64,000 nucleotides of DNA, from the NCBI RefSeq assembly GCF_024343675.1, contig NZ_RJUD01000105.1, positions 57,178 to 121,177 of the forward strand, given 5' to 3'. Source of the DNA: Lacihabitans sp. CS3-21 (GTDB lineage Bacteria; Bacteroidota; Bacteroidia; Cytophagales; Spirosomataceae). Below, piece after piece: positions 42,537 to 49,092 of this stretch. The translations under genes were made by a program, and so were the position numbers. Each line of letters opens with the position of its first letter. The first letter of the stretch is position 1. The notes under the pieces were generated by a model. That model was given only the letters and a program-made list of their open reading frames with translations. It was not told where the DNA came from and ran no database searches.

Positions 42537-43448
42537 ATGGCACAAATTCAATACAAAGACCTGTTAGATGCAGGCGTACATTTTGGTCACCTTACTCGTA
42601 AGTGGGATCCAAGAATGGCTCCATATATTTTTATGGAAAAAAACGGGATTCACATCATCGATTTGAATCACTCTCTTGAAAACCTTGCAGCAGCTCAAGC
42701 TTTTGTAAAAAGCGTAGTTCGTTCTGGTCGTAAGATCATGTTTGTTGCTACAAAAAAACAAGCTCAAGAAATCGTTTCAGAAGAAGCAAAACGCCTTAAA
42801 ATGCCTTTCGTAACTGAAAGATGGTTAGGTGGTATGTTGACTAATTTCTCGACTATCAAAAAATCGTTGAAGAAAATGACCAACATCGACAAAATGCTTT
42901 CTGACGAAACAACAGCTAGCAACATTGCAAAAAGAGAGAAATTGATGTTGGGCCGTGAGCAAGCTAAATTGGAGAAATTGCTAGGTGGCGTAGCTGACCT
43001 TTCAAGACTTCCAGCTGCTTTGTTCGTTGTAGATATCAAAAGAGAGCACCTTGCAATAGCTGAAGCCAAGAGATTGGGTATTCCAGTAGTAGCCATGTGT
43101 GATACGAACTCAAACCCTGAAATTGTAGATTTCGCAATTCCTTCGAATGACGATGCTTACAAATCTATTTCATTGATTACCCTTGCTATTGGTAAAGCCA
43201 TAGAAGAAGGTATCCTTGAGAGAAAAACTGACAAAGAGTCTGCTGCTTTACAAGAAGAAGAAGATGCTAAAAGAGCAGTTGATACAGCTAGAGAAGTTGT
43301 TTCAAGAGGAGATGACGAGGCAGCTGATGGCAAAAGAAAAAGAGTAAAAACAGCTGAAGTTGCTGAAGAAGCAGCTCCAGTAGTTGAGGCAGAGGCTACT
43401 CCAGAAGTAGAAGCTGCTGCACCAAGCGAAGAAGAACCTGCGGCATAA
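42537..43448 (+). CDS. rpsB: 30S ribosomal protein S2
   Basis: A 303-residue small-subunit protein. Core: LLDAGVHFGHLTRKWDPRMAPYIF at the start, FVATKKQAQEIVSEEA, ERWLGGMLTNFSTI, GVADLSRLPAALFVVDIKREHLAIAEAKRLGIPVVAMCDTNSNPE. The last 70 or so residues (about 235-303) are an Ala/Glu-rich extension not found in E. coli S2 (241 residues), a feature seen in several Bacteroidota. Upstream of tsf as usual. Confidence 0.97.
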   Translation: MAQIQYKDLLDAGVHFGHLTRKWDPRMAPYIFMEKNGIHIIDLNHSLENLAAAQAFVKSVVRSGRKIMFVATKKQAQEIVSEEAKRLKMPFVTERWLGGMLTNFSTIKKSLKKMTNIDKMLSDETTASNIAKREKLMLGREQAKLEKLLGGVADLSRLPAALFVVDIKREHLAIAEAKRLGIPVVAMCDTNSNPEIVDFAIPSNDDAYKSISLITLAIGKAIEEGILERKTDKESAALQEEEDAKRAVDTAREVVSRGDDEAADGKRKRVKTAEVAEEAAPVVEAEATPEVEAAAPSEEEPAA

Positions 43449-43480
43449 TATACCGAACGCTTCGATAAGATAATAGAATA

Positions 43481-43510
43481 GCCCGAAGCATCGCTTTGGG
43501 CTGTTCGTTT
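43481..43510 (+). terminator. Hairpin between rpsB and tsf, possible attenuator
   Basis: Nine-base stem GCCCGAAGC/GCTTTGGGC with loop ATC and one G-U pair, then TGTTCGTTTT. The weak T tract suggests partial termination between rpsB and tsf. Confidence 0.5.
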
Positions 43511-43553
43511 TAAAAAAAGACTAAAAAATTTATTTACATAAAAATAATATAAA

Positions 43554-44387
43554 ATGAATATTACTGCAGCTGACGTAAACAAACTACGTCAATTAACAGG
43601 AGCCGGAATGATGGATTGCAAAAAAGCCCTTACTGAAGCTGAGGGAGATTTTGACAAAGCCGTTGAAGTATTGCGTAAAGCAGGCCAAAAAGTAGCAGCA
43701 AAACGTGCTGACAATGAAACTTCAGAAGGTGTTGTATTGGTAGATGTTAGCGATAGCGGAAAAAGTGCAAAAGTATTGGCTTTGGCTTGTGAAACTGAGC
43801 CAGTTTCTAACGTAGAAGACTTCAAAAACCTTGCGAATGCTATTCTTCAAGCAGGTGTAAAACACCATGCTAAAGATGCAGAAACCTTGTTGGGCTTGTC
43901 TCTAGAAAACGGACAATCAGTACAAGAAAATATCACTGAATTAATTGGTAAAATTGGCGAGAAAATAGTTGTAGCTGCCTACAACCACGTAGAGGGTGAG
44001 CAAGTAGTTGCTTATATCCACAGCAACAGAAAAGCTGCTGGTGTAGTTTCTTTCGAAAACACAGGTGGTACTGACGTAACTGACCTAGGTAGAGACGTAG
44101 CCATGCAGATCGTGGCAATGAAACCAGTAGGTTTGGACAAAGACAGCGTTGACCCAACTATCGTTGAGAAAGAAATCGAAATCGGTAAAGAGCAAGCACG
44201 TGCGGAAGGTAAGCCTGAGGCTATGTTGGAGAAAATTGCTTTGGGTAAATTGAACAAATTCTACAAAGAGCAAACTTTGCTTAACCAAGAATTCGTAAAA
44301 GACGGTTCAGTTACCATCGCTCAATTGCTTGAAAAAACTGTGAAAGGATTGACAATCTCTTCTTTCAAAAGAATTCAGATTGGATAA
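43554..44387 (+). CDS. tsf: Elongation factor Ts
   Basis: The guanine nucleotide exchange factor for EF-Tu. 277 residues. The N-terminal UBA-like domain ITAADVNKLRQLTGAGMMDCKKALTEAEGDFDKAVEVLRKAG is followed by the EF-Tu-contacting core (SEGVVLVDVSDSGKSAKVLALACETEPVSNVEDF) and the C-terminal part ending GLTISSFKRIQIG. Its last 33 coding bases (SSFKRIQIG region and stop) recur exactly 1.8 kb downstream, flanking an accessory cassette. The gene itself is complete. Confidence 0.97.
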   Translation: MNITAADVNKLRQLTGAGMMDCKKALTEAEGDFDKAVEVLRKAGQKVAAKRADNETSEGVVLVDVSDSGKSAKVLALACETEPVSNVEDFKNLANAILQAGVKHHAKDAETLLGLSLENGQSVQENITELIGKIGEKIVVAAYNHVEGEQVVAYIHSNRKAAGVVSFENTGGTDVTDLGRDVAMQIVAMKPVGLDKDSVDPTIVEKEIEIGKEQARAEGKPEAMLEKIALGKLNKFYKEQTLLNQEFVKDGSVTIAQLLEKTVKGLTISSFKRIQIG

Positions 44388-44388
44388 T
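44355..44388 (+). repeat. Direct repeat, copy 1 (tsf 3' end)
   Basis: 34 bases covering the last codons and stop of tsf, identical to 46163-46196. Similarity continues imperfectly through the following intergenic stretch (ttagct-ttggctt, then a tata-rich piece) to the terminator. Confidence 0.85.
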
Positions 44389-44426
44389 TTTTAGCTGTTG
44401 GCTTATAGTTGATGGCCTATATTGAA

Positions 44427-44460
44427 GACCCTGCAAATTGTTTTGCAGGGTCTTTCTTTG
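44427..44460 (+). terminator. tsf terminator
   Basis: GACCCTGCAAA pairs with TTTGCAGGGTC (44427-44452), then TTTCTTTG. Confidence 0.88.
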
Positions 44461-44630
44461 TAATTTGAAGATCTAAGACACTAAAGTTTGTCCGCATCAT
44501 TCTCTAAAAAAATGGAAATTACAAGTCTGATCCAACTAGATTTAAGTAATTTACTAGACTTATTCTTACACACTCCAATCAATCGAAAATACAGAACAAG
44601 ACTGTTATTAAATCCTGTTCACTACATGAA

Positions 44631-44858
44631 TTATTTCTTACTATCATACTTTTTTATTCTCAATTTAAAAATTATTATCCCACAGACTACGACATAAACA
44701 ATATTAAATATCCACATATATGTATTGAAACTTTCAGAATTTCGAAAATAATTCCTACCTATATAACCGATAATCCAAACATACATGATAATAAATATCA
44801 TCTGAATTATTCCAAATTGCCTCAACTTCTTTTTCCTCATTACATCGTTCTTTTCCAT
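44631..44858 (-). CDS. Small two-helix membrane protein in the cassette
   Basis: A 75-residue protein with a basic N-terminus (MEKNDVMRKKKLRQ), two membrane helices (about 16-35, IIQMIFIIMYVWIIGYIG, and about 46-66, MWIFNIVYVVVCGIIIF) and a basic C-terminus, so both ends are probably cytoplasmic. It is 25 bases downstream of the cysteine-patterned lipoprotein on the same strand, and the two are likely cotranscribed. No family recognised. An immunity-like or export role for its neighbour is speculation. The opposite strand has an overlapping 69-codon frame that I reject. Confidence 0.6.
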   Translation of the reverse strand: MEKNDVMRKKKLRQFGIIQMIFIIMYVWIIGYIGRNYFRNSESFNTYMWIFNIVYVVVCGIIIFKLRIKKYDSKK

Positions 44859-44883
44859 TTTATTCCTTTTACAAATATGTATT

Positions 44884-45633
44884 TTAATAACCGCAAGCCC
44901 TGCTACAAATATCTAATTGCTGAAGAGCTGCATTAAAACTATTCCACCAATTATATGAAACGCCAGCCATACAGATTGACCATCCATCGGCTGCAACCGG
45001 TAGACCCACGCCTGTTGCACCAGCCAATCCTGCTCCAGCACTGCAAAGACTACCGTTAACTGCAAATGCTTCATAAGCAGCTGCTTCACTAATACTAAAA
45101 CTTACACTACAAATGTAAGAACAATCATATTTCGCATTTTTAACAAGTTTAGCCTTGAATTCATCATTTTTTCTTTTGGCATTTTCATGAAATGCTAATA
45201 CTACTAATTTTTGAGCATCCTTTTCTCCTTTACCTTTGCTTTTAGCAAAATTTTGAAGCTCTAAGAATTTTGAAACGTTGAAATCAATAAAATCATATAA
45301 TTCATCTGGATTGTCATCTAATATCAAAAGTGCCCGTTTGATTTCCTCCTTATTTTTAGCCTTACTGAATGCAATTTCAAATTCCTTGAAATCTATATTT
45401 TTGCTCTTTTTTGTCTTATCAAAATTCCTAACTTTTTTTGCAACATACTTTTCCTGAAAATCCATCAGTTCTTTAAATGGTTTTGAATTCAACATATCAT
45501 TAATTTCATTTTGCTCTGTAGATGTTGAATTTTGACTTAATTCTATCTCTAAAGAATTTGGTGATGGCATTTCATTTTTGATGCTGCAACTAAAAGCAAT
45601 AAAAAATGAGAGTAGGAAAATAATTTTTTTCAT
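44884..45633 (-). CDS. Lipoprotein with a symmetric six-cysteine C-terminal domain
   Basis: A 249-residue protein. The lipobox is LSFFIAFSC (lipidation at Cys16). Residues 30-165 are helix-rich and charged (KPFKELMDFQEKYVAKKVRNFDKTKKSKN, ALLILDDNPDELYDF). The C-terminal 79 residues hold cysteines at 171, 175, 197, 221, 243 and 247, that is CX3C-X21-C-X23-C-X21-CX3C, around Gly/Ala-rich hydrophobic segments. The mirror symmetry suggests a helical bundle with nested disulfides (1-6, 2-5, 3-4), somewhat like saposin folds or bacteriocin-like domains; this is inference. Family unknown. It is preceded by two identical palindromes and an orphan LuxR-type gene. Confidence 0.75.
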   Translation of the reverse strand: MKKIIFLLSFFIAFSCSIKNEMPSPNSLEIELSQNSTSTEQNEINDMLNSKPFKELMDFQEKYVAKKVRNFDKTKKSKNIDFKEFEIAFSKAKNKEEIKRALLILDDNPDELYDFIDFNVSKFLELQNFAKSKGKGEKDAQKLVVLAFHENAKRKNDEFKAKLVKNAKYDCSYICSVSFSISEAAAYEAFAVNGSLCSAGAGLAGATGVGLPVAADGWSICMAGVSYNWWNSFNAALQQLDICSRACGY

Positions 45634-45641
45634 TTTGTATA

Positions 45642-45664
45642 ATGTTATGAGTGTTTAATAACAT
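45642..45664. promoter_or_regulatory. Inverted repeat in the lipoprotein leader
   Basis: ATGTTAT (45642-45648) and ATAACAT (45658-45664), perfect 7-base arms with a 9-base spacer, 9 bases upstream of the lipoprotein start. It could be an mRNA hairpin or operator half. Confidence 0.35.
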
Positions 45665-45696
45665 GCCAAAACAAAAACATTTCATTAAGAAAAAAA

Positions 45697-45713
45697 ATAG
45701 GAAAAATTCCTAT
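45697..45713. promoter_or_regulatory. Palindromic operator candidate, site 1
   Basis: ATAGGAAAAATTCCTAT, a near-perfect dyad (AGGAA/TTCCT), 64 bases upstream of the lipoprotein start. An identical 17-base copy starts 36 bases further upstream. Confidence 0.5.
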
Positions 45714-45732
45714 ATTTCGTTCTTTCGATAAA

Positions 45733-45749
45733 ATAGGAAAAATTCCTAT
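45733..45749. promoter_or_regulatory. Palindromic operator candidate, site 2
   Basis: ATAGGAAAAATTCCTAT, identical to 45697-45713, followed by a run of C. Start-to-start spacing is 36 bases, about 3.5 helical turns. Twin sites of this kind suit cooperative dimer binding, perhaps by the LuxR-type protein encoded just upstream. Confidence 0.5.
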
Positions 45750-45813
45750 CCCCCCCCTATTTACAACATTGATGCAATTATACAAGTCTGAGAATATAAT
45801 TCATGCCCCGAAT

Positions 45814-45966
45814 TCAATCTAGCTTCACACAGATATTAGTCTTATGATTTTTGACATTAGGTCTAATGATAAAAAGCTTTTCCGCAATTTGTCTTGATTT
45901 TAGACCTTCCAAGATGAGTGAAATAATTTTAATTTCTTGATTTGTTAGTGTTGTAATGCTGTTCAT
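45814..45966 (-). CDS. Orphan LuxR-type helix-turn-helix mini-protein
   Basis: A 50-residue frame that reads MNSITTLTNQEIKIISLILE and continues as a GerE/LuxR four-helix DNA-binding domain: LTNQE, IISLILEGLKSRQIAEKLFI, then NVKNHKTNICVKLD, matching the LTxxE..V..L...G.s.keIAe.L..s..TVknH..nI..KL pattern. There is no receiver or ligand domain. It could be a functional mini-regulator or the remnant of a response regulator. It lies 333 bases upstream of the lipoprotein start on the same strand, with the two palindromes between them. Confidence 0.6.
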   Translation of the reverse strand: MNSITTLTNQEIKIISLILEGLKSRQIAEKLFIIRPNVKNHKTNICVKLD

Positions 45967-46162
45967 AAAAATATATTATGGATTCATTTTTTCAAATATT
46001 TAAAGAAATATTTAATAAACAAAGAATTAATTCCATAAACAAAATTTACGTTTGACACAGGTCAATTTTGGGATAATAAAAATAATATCTTCACCATATG
46101 CCTTAGAAATTTATCAATTATTCGTTGACAATAAAATTTAAATGAATATTAAACTTAGTCAT
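45967..46162. other. AT-rich stretch without a recognised gene
   Basis: Between the LuxR-type gene and the second tsf repeat. Very AT-rich; only very short frames. No canonical TAnnTTTG promoter for the LuxR-type gene was found here. Confidence 0.5.
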
Positions 46163-46196
46163 ATCTCTTCTTTCAAAAGAATTCAGATTGGATAAT
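46163..46196 (+). repeat. Direct repeat, copy 2 (orphan tsf 3' end)
   Basis: Exact 34-base copy of 44355-44388, not attached to a tsf gene. It is followed by a diverged version of the tsf downstream region and its own terminator (46241-46274). Copies 1 and 2 bracket the 1.8-kb cassette. Confidence 0.85.
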
Positions 46197-46240
46197 GTTT
46201 TAGCTCTTGGCTTTTAGCCTATAGCTTATAGTTTATATTG

Positions 46241-46274
46241 GACCCCACAAACTTTTTGTGGGGTCTTATTTTTA
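46241..46274 (+). terminator. Terminator after the second tsf repeat
   Basis: GACCCCACAAA pairs with TTTGTGGGGTC (46241-46265) followed by TTATTTTTA. Same layout as the tsf terminator but with different stem sequence. Confidence 0.8.
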
Positions 46275-46307
46275 TGCCGTGAAAGTAGAAGTCTTGAAAT
46301 CCAGAAT

Positions 46308-46339
46308 AAAAAAGGACTTCTAGCCAAAGCTAAAAGTCC
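46308..46339 (-). terminator. Terminator of the 228-residue protein gene
   Basis: GGACTT/AAGTCC outer stem with TAGC/GCTA inside (46314-46339), then a T run on the minus strand. Confidence 0.75.
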
Positions 46340-46361
46340 AGTAAAATGAGGTTTACAAAGA

Positions 46362-47048
46362 TTATTTACAACCAAAATGCACAAAAACAATCTTTTCAAA
46401 CTTATTCCAGTCTGAGTCTTTCTTTAGTGCGGCCATGGCCGCGGCACAGTCTTTGAAAAGCTCTTTTGATTGTTCATCATAATCTCCTTTGGTAATTTTG
46501 TAAGCTGGTTTGTTACCGACTTTCACAAAATATGATTTGTCCAAGCCACCTACTTTCATTGGACCGACACCTACAGACATGGTTTCACTGGCAAAAGGAT
46601 TAAAATAAACCCTCACTTTATTATGAAACCCAGGGTTGACCAATTGCATCAACAGGGGCTGCACTTTCCCCTTAATATCTACTTGCGTATATTCAAAAAA
46701 TGCATATCCATCGCTAATTCTGTCATTGTTGAGATCTTTTGAAAGGTTGGTGCCTACTTCCATTTGCTTACTAAACTTATCCAAACCCGAAGCTGGTAAA
46801 TACATTTCCTTTATTTGTTCTGGCTTAAAAGTCTTTTTCTTCCCATCAACTTTAATAGTAATTTCGGAGATATTGCCCTTTTTGCGGTCCAAATCGTCGA
46901 TATCACCCTCTACTTTGGTGCCATCAGTCAAGGTTAGATAAGAGATTTTCTTTGATGAAAACCTGTCAAATCCTTCCATGAAGTTTTGAGAATAAGTACT
47001 AAATGTGGCAAATACTAAAAATGCCAAAATGCAAGTTTTTGATTTCAT
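46362..47048 (-). CDS. Secreted protein of unknown function
   Basis: A 228-residue protein with a signal peptide (MKSKTCILAFLVFATFSTYS). The mature part contains LTLTDGTKVEGDIDDLDRKKGNISEITIKVDGKKKTFKPEQIKEMYLPASG, an SH3/Sm-like strand pattern of a type common in Bacteroidota secreted proteins, then a beta-rich region with YFVKVGNKPAYKITKGDYDEQSKELFKDCAAAMAALKK. I do not recognise a named family. It is separated from the next upstream gene by 50 bases and ends at its own terminator. Confidence 0.65.
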   Translation of the reverse strand: MKSKTCILAFLVFATFSTYSQNFMEGFDRFSSKKISYLTLTDGTKVEGDIDDLDRKKGNISEITIKVDGKKKTFKPEQIKEMYLPASGLDKFSKQMEVGTNLSKDLNNDRISDGYAFFEYTQVDIKGKVQPLLMQLVNPGFHNKVRVYFNPFASETMSVGVGPMKVGGLDKSYFVKVGNKPAYKITKGDYDEQSKELFKDCAAAMAALKKDSDWNKFEKIVFVHFGCK

Positions 47049-47098
47049 AAATTTATAGTGTTTAAGTTATAAATTTACCAAAAAATTTGAACAAACAA

Positions 47099-47845
47099 CT
47101 ATCTCAAACGTCTGATAATTCTGGTATTGCGGAAGTCGCCCAAACATTTTAATATTTTGAAAGTTAACTCATAGTCTGTGGCATTGAGTATAAAATCTTG
47201 TGTGGGTTTGCAAAAAACCATGAAATCGGCTAAGTCTTCTTCTTGCAAATGGGTAATTTGGGCCACCACTTGCTTGTTGTATTTGAGGTCAGCATAAAAA
47301 CTTTTGGCATCCTGAAACTGCATATCTGCTAATTTTCGGTTCACTTTGCCCTCTTTACTAAACATATCATATAGAGCATCTATAGAAATTCCTATGCCAG
47401 GTTGACTGGTGTTGGTGTTGAGCATGCTTTTCAATATCTCATTTCTGATGGCCTTAGAATCGTTGGGATTGGCCAAAAAATCCTGAATTTCTTTGTGAAG
47501 ATCACTCAGTTTTTTATCTTTTACAACCAGCTCTTGCAACATAAACGGCTGCAATTTTACCTCGAAAACTGGATTTCGCTCTTTGCCATCCCAAAGAATT
47601 CCTTTGCGGTTATAACCAAAACTCGTGATGATGATAGAGTCTCCGGCCATGGCACGAATATAAAAATCACCGGTGTCGTTGGTGGCTACTACTTGATTGG
47701 AGCGTTTATTTAAGACATTTAGCGTAGAAATTCCTTTTTTTGTGCTGCTGTCTATCACTTTTCCATACACCGATTTTTCTTGAGAAAACCCAGAAAACGC
47801 AAAAACAAACAAGTAGATGAAAACAAATATCTTTTTGATAATCAA
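47099..47845 (-). CDS. Carboxypeptidase-like regulatory domain protein (secreted)
   Basis: A 248-residue protein. Signal peptide at about 1-21 (KKIFVFIYLFVFAFSGFSQ). A CarboxypepD_reg-like beta sandwich follows (SVYGKVIDSSTKKGISTLNVLNKRSNQVVATNDTGDFYIRAMAGDSIIITSFGYN, about 24-80), then a helical part with conserved-looking FLANPNDSKAIRNEILKSMLNTNTSQPGIGISIDALYDMFSKEGK. The start is TTG at 47845, 12 bases after the M14 gene; no ATG precedes the signal sequence. Function unknown. Confidence 0.75.
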   Translation of the reverse strand: MIIKKIFVFIYLFVFAFSGFSQEKSVYGKVIDSSTKKGISTLNVLNKRSNQVVATNDTGDFYIRAMAGDSIIITSFGYNRKGILWDGKERNPVFEVKLQPFMLQELVVKDKKLSDLHKEIQDFLANPNDSKAIRNEILKSMLNTNTSQPGIGISIDALYDMFSKEGKVNRKLADMQFQDAKSFYADLKYNKQVVAQITHLQEEDLADFMVFCKPTQDFILNATDYELTFKILKCLGDFRNTRIIRRLR

Positions 47846-47857
47846 TATTTTAAAAAA

Positions 47858-49081
47858 TTACTCGACAACTTTTCCATTTAATATAGCCGTTTGATGGTTA
47901 CCATGGTCTAAAACAAAAAAAGCCTCCTCACCTTCTTCAACCTGAAAATTTTTATAAACTCCAAGTCTATTTGCGATTTCAGGGAAATCAGAAAATGGCC
48001 TTAGAAACGCACCTTGGGCATCGAGCGTTTTTATTCCCCAAAAAACCGACAAGTCTCCCATATCTTCAATAACGCTTTTATGGATGAATTCGCTTGCTCC
48101 AAGAATATTTTTTTCTTCGAAATTAACGCCTAAATCAATATTAAAAATAGTATTTCCAAGTTTTATTTTGGCATTTATGATTTTCAAATCAAACAGATAC
48201 TTTTCATTCTGAGGTATTTGTTGGTATTCTTCAAGACTATATTTCTGATATCCATCTTTCAAAATAACATCAAAAGCACTCAAAATTGAAATAAAATTAA
48301 GCTTTCGAATAAACTGTTTCTCTGTATCGTGTTTGTATCCACCAGATTCAATTAATATAAGGCTACTTCCCCATTTCTGGATGTTATCGCCGAACGCTCT
48401 GGGTTCAAATTCATCAGAAAAACGCCCAATATTATATGGAATAAAATTCTTAAGTACTTCATTCATAGCACTTATCACCTGCCGTGACTTGGTCCTTACC
48501 TCATTCCATTCCGTTTCTTGGTTATAAGCTGTGGCTAAAAACGAGATAGTGGCTTGCTCAGATGAAATACCAGCCGAGTACCGGATGTTTTGGTCGTGAA
48601 GATTAAAGGAAAACTCAGGTTCTAAATCAATAACTAAGCTTTTCAGAATTTTACTTTCAGGGCATTGCAGTGCCAATGCATCACGGTTCATATCTATACC
48701 TTGGGCATTACGACGAATGAATCTCTCAGCACCGTCGGGGTTGATCATGGGTACAAAATGAAGCTCGAGTTTATTTAAAATTTCATTTCTAAAATCCTGA
48801 AAATCATCATCTTGCGGCTTTAGAAAATTAAGAATATCGAAGATAGCCATTGTAGCCGTGGCTTCGTTGCCATGCATTTGCGACCACAACAATATTTTTC
48901 TTTTCCCTTGTCCAACTTTTATTTTATATATTTCTCGCTGCTCAAAAGACAGTCCAACAATCTGTTTTTCAAATGGTAAAGCATGAATTAAACCAACGAT
49001 ATCTGAATGTTTAAACCTCCTTTTTTGTAGAGAAAGTTCTTTATAATTGATATGTTTATCAAATAGTTTTTGGTAAATCAT
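47858..49081 (-). CDS. M14 family zinc carboxypeptidase-like protein
   Basis: A 407-residue metallocarboxypeptidase fold. Zinc ligands: His70 and Glu73 in WSQMHGNEATATMAIFDIL, and His162 in FSFNLHDQN. The substrate-binding NRDA is at 132-135, and a likely catalytic Glu is in LILIESGGYKHDTEKQ. No signal peptide is visible, so it may be cytosolic and act on peptidoglycan peptides or other peptides. It is 11 bases downstream of the penicillin-binding protein gene, in line with a cell-wall link. Confidence 0.85.
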   Translation of the reverse strand: MIYQKLFDKHINYKELSLQKRRFKHSDIVGLIHALPFEKQIVGLSFEQREIYKIKVGQGKRKILLWSQMHGNEATATMAIFDILNFLKPQDDDFQDFRNEILNKLELHFVPMINPDGAERFIRRNAQGIDMNRDALALQCPESKILKSLVIDLEPEFSFNLHDQNIRYSAGISSEQATISFLATAYNQETEWNEVRTKSRQVISAMNEVLKNFIPYNIGRFSDEFEPRAFGDNIQKWGSSLILIESGGYKHDTEKQFIRKLNFISILSAFDVILKDGYQKYSLEEYQQIPQNEKYLFDLKIINAKIKLGNTIFNIDLGVNFEEKNILGASEFIHKSVIEDMGDLSVFWGIKTLDAQGAFLRPFSDFPEIANRLGVYKNFQVEEGEEAFFVLDHGNHQTAILNGKVVE

Positions 49082-49092
49082 CTATTTTAAAT

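Noticed and set aside
44488..44697. A 69-codon plus-strand frame after tsf
   Set aside because: It overlaps the small membrane protein gene, has no family resemblance, and the minus-strand frame has better membrane-protein character and an operon context.
44355..46274. Insertion sequence between the tsf repeats
   Set aside because: No transposase, no terminal inverted repeats at the edges of the cassette, and the direct repeat is far longer than a normal IS target duplication.
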